A stretch of DNA of 64,000 nucleotides from Cyanodermella asteris (taxonomy: Eukaryota > Ascomycota > Lecanoromycetes > Ostropales > Stictidaceae). This document shows, piece after piece, positions 23,236-32,937 of this stretch. The notes under the pieces were generated by a model. The model saw nothing but the letters and a program-made list of their open reading frames with translations, had not been told where the DNA came from and did no database searches. The stretch lies in contig UYJD01000003.1 in the NCBI GenBank assembly GCA_900618795.1, positions 1,958,507 through 2,022,506 of the forward strand, in the 5' to 3' direction. Position numbers and translations under genes: made by a program. Numbering within the stretch: the stretch's first letter is position 1; each line of letters starts with the position of its first letter.

Positions 23236-24699
23236 ACGGGTCAAGCAAACGAGTCGGGAGAGCTACTGAATACGGCGAATGAATTTGAGACGAGTGCAGC
23301 TCACACACTCCTTTGATCCACGGGAGGTAAATTCGACATTCACATGCCCTGCATAAAGACAAACGAACGACACGAGCAGCATCACGACAGAAGAAGACGA
23401 AGCGAGGAGAGGATGGAAGATGATTAATGGTTCGAACCGAACGAGGAGGCAAAGGGAACAGCATACATTGGATTGACGACAAATCAGCATTGCGACGCAC
23501 TCCTTCATTTCTCTCTCTTCGATTCTTTTGGACAGCATTTTCATTCCTGAGGAGGAAGCCAGAGAAAGAAAACTCCGGATGACGATACCCCCACAACCAC
23601 CGCACTCTTGCTGATTGATGCTTTTCCTTTTTCTTTCTTTCTCCTGGTTGGCAAAGCAAGACAAGCGTTATCGGATTTTGAACATTAGGTAGAAATATCC
23701 CGCCTCTCACGGGGCTACGGACATGAGTGAATGACCAAAGAATAAATTACAATCAAAATACCATGCCTTGTGCTCAATAATTGTTTGTCTTGATTCAAAA
23801 ATCGTGCTTGGCCCTGGTTGTTGTCTCTCGCAAGTTTTTTGTAGCCAGCAATTTATGATTTGCAGCAAAAGTAGGCGTCGAGAAAAGGAGACCGCTGGAA
23901 AATGATCCCGAGCTCGTTGACGCCTACACCAACTTTTTTGACTTACGCGCACGATCTCGAAACGCGGTTTTTAAAACCGGAGAGAGATCCACCGCTGTAG
24001 CAATAGATCACCCTGATCCCGGTCAGCCACGTTTCATACCACGTTTTTCCGCTCCGCTGATCAGCTTTCGCCTTTCGAGCCGCCTGAACTGTTGTGGACA
24101 AACAAACCCCTGGTTCGCCCGACGTCAGCTGAAGTATATCGACTGGGCTCGAACCGAAAAACCCCCGTTTTTTTCATATGTCTCTCTCTGGCGATGCCAC
24201 GGATTCATAGTACATGTGATCATCTCGGACAGGGGTGAAATCTAAGTTTTTATCTGATTTGAAAAAAAGAAACCGTGAGTGGATTCTGTACTGTGTGTTT
24301 TTTCCGTCACATATGGATCTGGATGGCAATGGAGAAGATTTGTGGATGTTAGGGGGATCGAGATGTAATGGACCGGAGGACGGGGCGGCTTGTTTGGTAT
24401 CTCTTTTGTTGATGCTTCGAGTCCGGGACGATGCGACAGGAGCCTCTGTGGAGACTGTTGATCATAAATATATCTATACACGACGAGGGATGTCCGTCAA
24501 CGCTGCTTATACTGCGTAGGAGACAAACTTGCATGAATACCTATAGATATAGCTTCACTCTTTATCTATACGTCACTCCCCTAGAAGCACTCACGGGAGT
24601 AACGATCCAGGCAGGCAAGGCGACAGCGCGCAGCGACGTCCGTCAGCCGGCCTTCGAGCCCTAGCTTGAAAAACGTATCTCCCTTCATCATCGGCCCCA
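23236..24699. other. intergenic
   Basis: 3' flank of the SAM/PH gene, with a strongly biased purine/pyrimidine stretch around 23620-23645. The remainder is unique sequence without a recognisable frame. Confidence 0.5.
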
Positions 24700-25540
24700 A
24701 CATCTCTCCTCCCCTGACCACGTAAACTTCACCCCAATTTGCTCCTCACCAAGCGCCCACAACCTCTCCGCACTCCGCCCCATCCACCGCATAAGCATAA
24801 ACTGGCTCGACGTGCGCACGCCCATTCTCATCCTCAACCAACCTCCCCAAACTGGCGCCTGTCCTCCTCGTCCAGGCTTACAACCCCCTGCACCATACAA
24901 TCTATCAGCCACCGATCGCCCTTTCCCTCCGACGCCGGGTCCAAGGCCGAAACCAGAATCGTACTAGCTCCCTGACTGGGGTTCTTCACCGCGGCTTCCT
25001 TGCAAATGCGGCCCGTACGGCGCAGCGCCACCGGCGGGAGATCTCGCGTGAACGCGGTGGTTGTGTCGAAGTGTGCGGAGAGGGTCGTACCGTAAATTGA
25101 ACCTGGGTGGCAGGTAAGTGCATGTGATGCCCCGTGACGATCGCAGGCGGCTGCCGACAGCGAAGAGTATATTGGACTGCCTGTATGCGAACCAGGGATC
25201 GTAAGTTTCTCCGTTGTTAATATTTTAATCTTCGAATCGGAAGGGACCGATTTTGTGGCCCTTGTTATAGTGTTTTACGATCCTGGTGCAGGGACCCGCG
25301 GCCACGATCTTTGGCATGAGAAGGCTCGTGAGCAGGAAATGCCCGATGTGGTTGGCTTCCAACGTCATCTCTAGATCGTGCTTGTTTATTTCGTATCGCG
25401 GGATCGCGATCACGCCGGCGTTGTTGAGTAAGATGTCGATCTTCTCGATATTGGCATCGTTTAGGATGGTGCTTGCGGTGGAGCGCACGGAGTCGAGCTC
25501 GTCGAGCGAGCAGGGGACGAAGGTGAGATTGTGGACTCGA
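24700..25540 (-). pseudogene. decayed short-chain dehydrogenase/reductase
   Basis: Remnant of an SDR of the WW-domain-oxidoreductase/retinol-dehydrogenase-like group (NADP-dependent alcohol or ketone oxidoreductase). Pieces read in order on the minus strand: NLTFVPCSLDELDSVR, then IDILLNNAGVIAIPRYE with the structural NNAG motif, then ANHIGHFLLTSLLMPKIVA and GHKIGPFRFED. A TAA follows at about 25231. The frame resumes with ETYDPWFAYRQSN, where the family has YxxxK; the catalytic Lys is missing. A frameshift near 25105 precedes HPGSIYGTTLSAHFDTTTAF and the CMVQGVVSLDEED segment, and a last piece (SAERLWALGEEQIGVKF) is in a third frame. The N-terminal nucleotide-binding TGxxxGIG part is absent. 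At least one stop, two frameshifts and a truncation make this a pseudogene. Confidence 0.88.
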
Positions 25541-27062
25541 GGAGCTGAACGCTGTGACGATGTCTTCGCAAGGTGTGTGGAACCGAAACGTTTATCAATT
25601 TTTCAGGACCGAAATTTGAGGTGTTGCTCACGGTGAGTTTAGAATGGAATTTGCAAAGTGGAGGGCACTGATTCAGCAGATGCTTTTCGGCAGAGAAAGT
25701 CTTTGAGAAGGCGATGGCTAGTGATAGGGAATCTGCAGTGCCTACATACTTGTAGGAAGGGGAGGCGCGTTTTCGAGCACACTCTGAAGAATGACAATAT
25801 CAGAGCACCTGGTCGGGCGATCTCAAGCCTTTCTGAGTTTCACAAGCTGATCCTCTTGACTTGGCAGCTCACGAAGAGGGCCGGCCACAAAACATCATCA
25901 GGCAATCGACATCCATCAGACCTTATCTTCATTAGAGACATAGTATGAGAGGTTGGTCATCAATCGATTGGCTCATCGTTGCGCAGGTCATGACGCCTTG
26001 GAAATCCCACACAAATTTCCTCTGATCATCACTCGAGGCTGTATCTCCGGCTCCTTCTCACAAGCGATCGCCATCGGATGTGGCGAAACCTCATGAGAGA
26101 AAATCGAACATCGGCAAGGTCAGAAGGACTCGAGGAACTCCCTGAGAGTTTGAGCTTCGGCAAGACAGGCATTTGGCGGACAACAGCTTGTCTCCGCAGC
26201 CGAAGGACTGCGGAATGGTTGCAAATATGATCACTTCAGGTAGAGATCAACCCCGTATGATGAATCGAGCAGCACCTTATTAATGATGTGCCCGCTGCTG
26301 GGTCAATCATAGCGATGATTTGCAAGGCGCGAACGAAAGCCGAATCTTGGCATCGCCCGTCCTTGCACAGAACGGCTCGACGACGGCCTTCTCACGTGAC
26401 CCGCACTGATCGGCGCTAGCAAAATATCGTCCTTCATCTTTCTCACGCGCGAGGCTTTCTTTCTTTTCTTTTTCCCTTCTTTATACGAACAACGCATTTA
26501 TTCAACGCCCTCATTAAAAGCATTCCCCCGAGCTGGTCTCCCGCAGGAGATCTTCCATGACAGGAGGAAATCGTCTAGAGGGACGGAGAGCGGAATCAAT
26601 CGGTCTTGGGTGCGGCGCTTTTCAGAGCAGGTCACTGCTGATGGGAAGGGCCGCAATGACTGGTCGGACATATCTATCATCTATGCACCATCATATTCAT
26701 GTGACGCTGCAGCTCGGACAGACGACTTGTACAGCTCTGGTCGTCAGGTTCAGAGACGTCCACACTGCGGTGGTTCTCATGCATCTGACCGTCGACCTTT
26801 CTATGGTCTGGCAGCCATGTTCGACGCATGGAAGTCGAGCCTCGTCTCAATCGTGCACGTTTGCCTAATTGTATCGCTCGCATGCTTATCGTGTTCTGTT
26901 ATCTTTGCTTCAGACGCAGAGTCATAGTTGGCCATGCAAAATGCTACATTTTCCCTCATCGTACAAACGCAAACTCTAGATGGACAACTTTGCGTTGGTC
27001 GCCGACCACATGCGCCTGTGCCAGAATGCAAATACTATGATACAACGGTCGTTTGTTCGCCT
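25541..27062. other. intergenic
   Basis: No gene supported. A pyrimidine-rich stretch at about 26455-26480 followed by a TATAC looks promoter-like for the plus strand, but the frame after it (26557-26868) has no recognisable content. Confidence 0.45.
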
Positions 27063-28051
27063 TTATGTAAAGGATGTACGATGAGCAGGGCTTACGACGT
27101 TCCCCTCAACCTGAGCCCAGTTGATGGCGTCCCACCATCTCTCCAGATACGTTCTTTTACCGTCAACACCATAATCATGTAGGTATGCATGCTCCCATGT
27201 GCTTACACACATCAAGGGGGTAACTTCTTGACCACCCGGGACCTGCTTGTTCGTTGAGTATCGTTGGTGTCCTACTGTGTTCATTTCTGCAGCCCAGGTC
27301 CCTGCGGGTTGACCGCGCTTGTAATCATTGGGTGTGGTGGCGACATCTCTGTCCTGCTTCCTGAAGACTGCACCGGGGTATGGCGATCCGGCCTGGTATG
27401 TGCAAAGGATGGCGTATTTTCTAGGAATCTGAACGCCGGTGTTTTGGACTAGCCACACGAAGCCTGGGCCAAACATGGCCTCAGCCGTGGCGAGGAAAGA
27501 TGCACGGAAGGAAGCTGCTGACGAGAAGCACTTTTCGAGTTCTATTCCAAAGGTTTGGGTGGGTCGAGTTGGTGTTGGGGAGAGGGTGGATATGAAGAAG
27601 TGGTTGTTGTGAGCTAACGAGGCGTAGTTGAAGTGTGGTGCATAGTCAGGATCCCTTGCCGTTGCCAGCAAAATCTGCTTTGTAGTTCCATTCTCATATG
27701 TGCCACCTTATAAATTCGTCAGTGGGATGCTCCTTTCTCTTGCAATCGCCAGCTCCATACCATTGGTGAGTCTGTTCAAGTGAGAGACTAGTCTGCTCTG
27801 ATTCTGTGTCCAGGCAATATCAAATTGCTGTGGCGACATGAACTGGCCAATGCCTTTTTCGCTCCATTCCTCTGCACCCGGAGTCTGTAGGTTTGGGACA
27901 TAATGTAACGATCGTGACTGGATTGGGGAGGAAATCTAAGTGCGCAGGTAGGTCAGAAATCTGTCGCAAGGGCCCGAGAGCTATTGCCACCTACAGAATT
28001 GGTTGCGAGACGCGCAGCGCCGCGCTGCCGTATTGAGCGCAACGCGAACAT
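27063..28051 (-). CDS. rsm26: mitochondrial small-subunit ribosomal protein mS42 (Rsm26)
   Basis: Mitoribosomal protein of the Fe/Mn-superoxide-dismutase fold that has lost enzymatic function. Three exons: 27995-28051 (MFALRSIRQRGAARLATNS), 27761-27935 and 27063-27706. Intron 1 has donor GTAGGT and acceptor CTTAG (or a CAG 18 bp further); intron 2 is 54 bp, GTATGG to an unusual AAG acceptor, with branch CTGAC. Joined length is 291 aa. The Arg-rich N-terminus suits a mitochondrial presequence. Exon 2 gives SRSLHYVPNL and FMSPQQFDIAWTQNQ. Exon 3 has the SOD-like helix FNYASLAHNNHFF and the C-terminal CVSTWEHAYLHDYG; the metal-ligand Asp of true SODs (DVWEHAY) is Ser here, as expected of the ribosomal paralogue. 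The start could lie further upstream in frame, but Met 28051 is the first sensible one. Confidence 0.88.
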
Positions 28052-28894
28052 GACGTGAGAGGAGCGTGTCGGACAAAGAACGAGCTCGTGGGTTCGTTCG
28101 CAACTTTTCGAGATCCGGAATGTCCAGACTGGGGTGCGAGACTTGGGCGGCTGTAAGCTCCTGCGAGCTCCGACGCTAAACCGCAAACGGAGCTGCAGCG
28201 TCAAGTGTGGCCATGTCAGCCAATCCCTTCACTCCACCAGCTTCATCTCCAAACATCGCTGGGTTCTGGCTTCATCGAAGCGCCCGGCCTGCAAAATCTT
28301 CAAACGTACTTGCAGCTGCAGAATGCCACCCGCCGGTCGCGCCATGCTTCATTGCAATACCAGGTCTCCACTCACCTGTATCCAATCATGCCATTGTCGC
28401 CTCGCGTCACGAGCACCACAGCGCAGACTCGTTATTGTCACTCGGCGCGAGTGCTCCCTCACTGTTGCCAATGCTCTCCACCACATCTCTCATTGTCTCC
28501 CGTCGTGTTTCTATTCTCATTCCCTACCCGCTGACCAGTGTCATTCCTGTTCTCTGACGCCGGCGTCAGGCCCTGATCTACGGCTCTTATTCCCTTTGAC
28601 GTGACGAGGAAGCTCTTTCTTCGAGCCCTGTCTGCCGTCATTCTCTTTCTTTAACACCATATTGACTATACAGCTTTGTTTCATCGAACAAGGGTCGGCA
28701 AGACGGTCACCTGGACGTACTGGTAGCGTTCACCACTGTCTCAAACTTCGCTCCTTCACCTTTTTGCCTCTTGGCGACAATCGCAAGCCCGTATTTTGAT
28801 GATAAGGCGATTTTAATTCCTTCTCTGACATACATAAGCTCCAAAAGACACATACACACATACGCTCTCTCTAGTCTGTCTGGTACAACTAACG
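28052..28894. other. divergent promoter region
   Basis: Shared 5' region of rsm26 (-) and the Cys-rich membrane protein gene (+). Overlapping frames on the plus strand (about 28205-28604) start plausibly with MSANPFTPPASSP but lead nowhere recognisable. They may be uORF-like or an unrecognised small gene. Confidence 0.45.
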
Positions 28895-30181
28895 ATGCGA
28901 CTGTCGATCTCTCGCGAGCTGCTCGCTTTGAGCTTGCTCGCCACAATTCTACCCGTATCGGCTCTATCTCTCGGGAACTCGGAGGTCAACAACTTTCTGG
29001 CAGCCCGAGACCCACTCGGTCTCTTCTCGCGTGACGACGGATGCAGTAGTATTGGGCTGTCAAGTGACTACACATCCTGCGGCGGCGGTCTACCTAACAA
29101 TTTCTGCTGCAACACCAAGGCTGGTGATCGGTGCCAGGCCTTCAACGATAACAAGAGCGTGATCTGCTGTCCGAAAGGCGCAGACTGCAGCAAATTTTAT
29201 CAGATCGGTTGCCAAATACAGGGGCTGAACGTTACATCTCCGGGCAGCGCCAACAGCAGCATTCACAGCACCGTCATCAACGGTGGCCTGACCACCTGCA
29301 ATACTGGCAACTGTTGCCCACTCGGTTACCAGTGCGCCTCCGACGACAGCAAGTTGTGCGTCCCGATTAATGCGGATTCAAACTCAACTTCAACCTCATC
29401 CGCTGCGGCCGCAAGCTTGTCAAGTGCCCCGTCCGCTGTGCCTGCTTCCTCTTCTTCATCATCAGCATCAAATTCGGACCCGGCGCCAAGCGAAGACAAC
29501 AAGTGCGCAGCATTCCCGGTAACCGCCGTCCTAGTCGGCTTCTTCCCCGGCATGACCCTCGGCATCCTCCTAACAATAATCACAATCGTCTGTCTCGGTC
29601 GCGGAGCGCGCAAGAACCGCGGAGCTAAGAACACCCCGGACAACCCCTCCTCGCTCCCGTCGCCGAACCCCGCCTACGCCGGCTCCAAGATCGGACCCGG
29701 CGGTCTCAACCGTCAAATCTCGGAACCGATAATGGAGGACAACGGCGCCACCAGGGTCGACTTCATTCGCCGCATGTCTCGGGCCAGGGGCTCGCCGGCT
29801 CCCAGCAGAAGCAACACCGCCGTCAGCACGCCGATGCGCAACAGCGCCAGAGTCCGCAGCCTCTTCTCGAGTACCGGCAGGAAGGCCAATCCGGGCATGG
29901 ACGACGTTCCCGAAGTACCCGTTACGCCGACGAACAAGATGAAGCGGGAGCCCAGCACGGAGACGATCAACGTGTTTTCGCCGCCGAACCTGCAGTTTGG
30001 AGGTCCGCTCAGCCAGGTCGGTCGGGAGAGGCCGGACAGGACAACGAGGTGGGACGATGTCATGCAGGGTGGTGGACTGAATGTTTCGAGGGGCTTGGCT
30101 GCTCCGCCGGCGTTTCTTGGAAGTCCGGGCATGGTGGATCCGAGGAAGAGGCCGTTGGATGGAGGTACGAATTTGAGGTGA
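28895..30181 (+). CDS. Cys-rich single-pass cell-surface protein, 428 aa
   Basis: Type I membrane protein of a fungal-only kind; I know no function. It has a signal peptide at residues 1-23 (hydrophobic LLALSLLATILPVSA). The ectodomain of residues 24-160 has 14 cysteines including CC doublets at 71-72, 91-92 and 140-141, and several N-glycosylation sites. A Ser/Ala-rich linker at 160-200 is probably O-glycosylated. One transmembrane helix lies at about 207-234 (FPVTAVLVGFFPGMTLGILL), followed by a basic stop-transfer RGARKNRG. The cytoplasmic tail of about 195 residues is Arg/Ser/Pro-rich with many possible phosphorylation sites and an FxxPxxLQFGGPL motif near its end. The architecture suggests wall sensing or adhesion, which is inference. 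The single exon and clear start support the model. Confidence 0.85.
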   Translation: MRLSISRELLALSLLATILPVSALSLGNSEVNNFLAARDPLGLFSRDDGCSSIGLSSDYTSCGGGLPNNFCCNTKAGDRCQAFNDNKSVICCPKGADCSKFYQIGCQIQGLNVTSPGSANSSIHSTVINGGLTTCNTGNCCPLGYQCASDDSKLCVPINADSNSTSTSSAAAASLSSAPSAVPASSSSSSASNSDPAPSEDNKCAAFPVTAVLVGFFPGMTLGILLTIITIVCLGRGARKNRGAKNTPDNPSSLPSPNPAYAGSKIGPGGLNRQISEPIMEDNGATRVDFIRRMSRARGSPAPSRSNTAVSTPMRNSARVRSLFSSTGRKANPGMDDVPEVPVTPTNKMKREPSTETINVFSPPNLQFGGPLSQVGRERPDRTTRWDDVMQGGGLNVSRGLAAPPAFLGSPGMVDPRKRPLDGGTNLR

Positions 30182-30766
30182 AGGGCGTGAAGCTTGGCTG
30201 CTGCGGCAGGTGAATGAAGATGCGCTTGAAGGTTTGATATATAATGAGCTTGCTGAGTGCGCCTAGCAGCGAAGCGTCACGGACATAGTGGAAGATGATA
30301 CATACGTCAATCTCAAAATTGCAAATACTCGTTCCTTCTTTATGAGTGAGGTGACTTGTGAAAACCCTGCACTTGCCTGAGAGTTTGTATGATAGACTGA
30401 GATCGTAATCAAGCCTCTCCGCTTGTTTCCTGTTTCGGATATAATCTTAGGCCTATACTCTCGAGACGCTCAAAAGCCGAAATTTCTTATAAATATTGCC
30501 TGAAGTTTCCCGACTGGCTGGTTTGGCATGGCGATGCTGCACAAAGACCGCGTCTAGAATACGTCGCAGCCACATTCATGCCATGCCCGCTCCTGCCAGG
30601 AACGGTCATCAACCTGATAAGCCTTCAAGTAGCATACGCGACGAAGTGCCGCACGTGTCAATCGGGCATCGATGGAGTATCATGGAGCCTCACCGCAGTC
30701 GCTCTTGCAGCGCAAGCCCCCGGGGGTAGGGCATAGTTGAGTTCAAAGGTGACGGCCAGCATCTCC
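30182..30766. other. convergent 3' flanks
   Basis: Between the stop codons of the membrane protein gene (+) and the HCNGP-type gene (-). No coding signal seen. Confidence 0.5.
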
Positions 30767-31721
30767 TCATTCCGTCCCACCAGAGACGAAGTCAACCGAG
30801 CTCCTTGCCTTTCCCGTAGCATTCTTCTGCCTCTGAACCTCAGCATCCTTCCTCGCCTTCTCGAGATTCTCCTTGAACATCCAGTCCTCGAATCCGTGCG
30901 GATTCCACAAACTCTTCGGCAGCGTAGTTGAATACTGTTGCTCCTCGCTCAGCCCTGCGTTGCTGATCAATCTGCCAAGCAGAGATGGATTTTTGAGGGC
31001 CGAAGATGAAGCCAGCTTCTCGTTGAAGTGGACGCCTTGCTTCTTAAGCTTCAAGAATTGTTGCATCTTGGCGTCTACGCCTGGAGGTGGGGATCCGGGC
31101 GGTGACGGAGGGATGTTGAAGTTGGGTACAGTAGGGAGTGTCAGGGCCTGTATGACTTCTAGGTATGCTGTTTGTGGCGAGTCCGAGTCTGCCAGTAGGT
31201 TGTTACCATTGGTTTCATTGGCTGGAAATACTGGTCCCAGCGAAGGGTCCGGGAGAGGTCCTTCAGAGGGAGGAAGATTGGCGGCAGAGGTCGGTGCGAT
31301 TGGAATAACGTTCTGCTGCGCAGGTCTCTGGGTTTGACTACCAGTGCCAGCTTCCAGAGCGTGAGCTCGGGTATTTCAGAGCTTAGGCGTGTTTGACTTA
31401 CCTAACGATGGCTGATTTGCGGTTTTAACTTCACTTGGGTGCTGAGTCGTCACGGATCGCTAATGGGCAATGTCAGCTATTTGAGCAACGCAACAAGCCA
31501 CAATTTTCTTCCAAGCTGAACCAGTCGTATCTGTGACAACCGAGGGGAGACATTGTCCGATTTTGTTCGAGGTGTGGATTGGCTCGACTTCGTAGTCACA
31601 GCGTAGTGAATTTAGGTCATGGAAAAAAGGTCGAATATGATGAACCTACTTGATCAGATTCGGTCACCTCAGCGTCTTCATCATCTTCATCACTACTCCC
31701 ATACCCAACAAGCCCAGACAT
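30767..31721 (-). CDS. HCNGP-like (SAP30BP-type) nuclear regulator
   Basis: Homologue of the HCNGP/SAP30-binding-protein family, nuclear proteins linked to transcription and splicing. Exon 1, 31650-31721, encodes the family-typical start MSGLVGYGSSDEDDEDAEV. A 190-bp intron (31460-31649) leads to exon 2, 31402-31459 (RSVTTQHPSEVKTANQPSL). The last exon runs from about 31350 to 30767. Its acceptor is unresolved: the frame requires AAG at 31351 or GAG at 31366, since the nearby TAG gives the wrong frame. The HCNGP domain is clear: LTLPTVPNFNIPPSPPGSPP, then KMQQFLKLKKQGVHFNEKLA, LKNPSLLGRLI and LWNPHGFEDWMF. It is divergent from pre7, with 224 bp between start codons. Confidence 0.87.
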
Positions 31722-31945
31722 GATCGCACGATCATTTAGCAGGAGCTAAAGATCCGAAGTCATCAACTTCAACCTGACAAAGCGTCAGAGGTGGCCCGTG
31801 CGTCAGCTTGCGTCCGCGATTCAGTGCCTGGCGGCATCTCAGAGCTTCAAGCATCCGCAGCACAAGATCGACAGCAACTGTGACCACAACCCTTTCCTAC
31901 CTTCAGCTGTTTCCTCCCATCTCCTTTCATACCGAGACAGCAATC

Positions 31946-32869
31946 ATGGCGGCTTTCTCAAACACCATGAATCCGCCCATGACAGGGAACACCACCTTCA
32001 ACTGGGCCAACGCTCCCACCGCGAAGCCAGGCGCATTCCGCGAGCACCGATTTTCACCGTAAGTAGGCACCTAGACAAGCAAGCAAGTCTCAAATACTGA
32101 CAGGACTCGCCTAGATACTCTGACAACGGTGGATCAACACTCGGTATTGCTGGCGAAGGCTTCTGCATCATCGCCGGCGACACAAGACACACAGCAGGCT
32201 ACTCCATCAACAGCAGACTCTACCCCAAAGTCTTCAGGTAACCCGTCCACAGACCTCCCCCCTCCTACCCCTTCTAACAGTTCTCCCAGAATCGGTGGCA
32301 CAGACTCGTCCTCAACCGCCCTCGCCTCCAAAGACGCCCGCATCCTCCTCTCCGTAGTCGGATTCGCCGCCGACGGCCACGCCCTCGCCGAGCGCCTCGA
32401 CGCCGTCGTCAAAATGTACGCGTACACCCACGGCAAGCCCATGTCGGTCAAGGCCTGCGCACAGCGCCTCTCGACAATGCTGTACGGCAAGCGGTTCTTC
32501 CCTTACTACGCGTACGCGATCCTGGGTGGCCTGGACGAGAACGGCATCGGAGCGCTGTACAGCTACGACCCGGTGGGCAGCTACGAGCGGGAGATGACGA
32601 GGGCGGCGGGCGCGGCGAGTAGCTTGATCATGCCGTTCTTGGACAATCAGGTCAACTACAAGAACCAGTATGTGCCGGGGTCGGGAACGGGGCATGAGTT
32701 GCAGCAGAGGCAGGCGCAGCCGTTGGATAAGGCGACTGTGGAGCAGTTGGTCAAGGATGCGTTCACGAGTGCGACGGAGAGGCATATTGAGGTTGGTGAC
32801 AACTTGCAGATCATGTGTGTGACGAAGGAGGGAATAGAGGAGACGTACTTCCCGTTGAAGAAGGATTAG
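31946..32869 (+). CDS. pre7: 20S proteasome subunit beta-6 (Pre7)
   Basis: Non-catalytic beta-ring subunit of the 20S proteasome. Three exons: 31946-32058, 32115-32237 and 32290-32869, with 56- and 52-bp introns (GTAAGT...CTAG; GTAACC...CCCAG). Joined length is 271 aa. The N-terminal propeptide-like part ends in FREHRFSPYSDNGGSTLGIA, with Ser where active beta subunits carry the Thr1 nucleophile, as expected for beta-6. Diagnostic blocks are DTRHTAGYSINSRLYPKVFR, LLSVVGFAADGHALAERLDA, LYGKRFFPYYAYAILGGLDE, SYDPVGSYERE and MPFLDNQVNYKNQY. It faces the M16 peptidase gene with only 68 bp between the stop codons. Confidence 0.96.
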
Positions 32870-32937
32870 TGCGTTGTTGGACTTGCATCGGAAAGAGCAA
32901 TGCTACTATGATGAATGGTATGAACTTTTATCCTGCT

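Noticed and set aside
23420-23445. GGTTCGAACC-like tRNA B-box
   Set aside because: No A-box at a suitable distance and no foldable cloverleaf seen.
24140-24165. Second B-box-like GGCTCGAACC
   Set aside because: Same reasons: no A-box or acceptor-stem pairing found by eye.
28134-28604. Overlapping plus-strand frames in the rsm26 upstream region
   Set aside because: Three frames look equally plausible, none with a domain; treated as 5' flank.
32312-32785. 157-aa minus frame opposite pre7
   Set aside because: Arg/His/Val-rich antisense shadow of a GC-rich exon.
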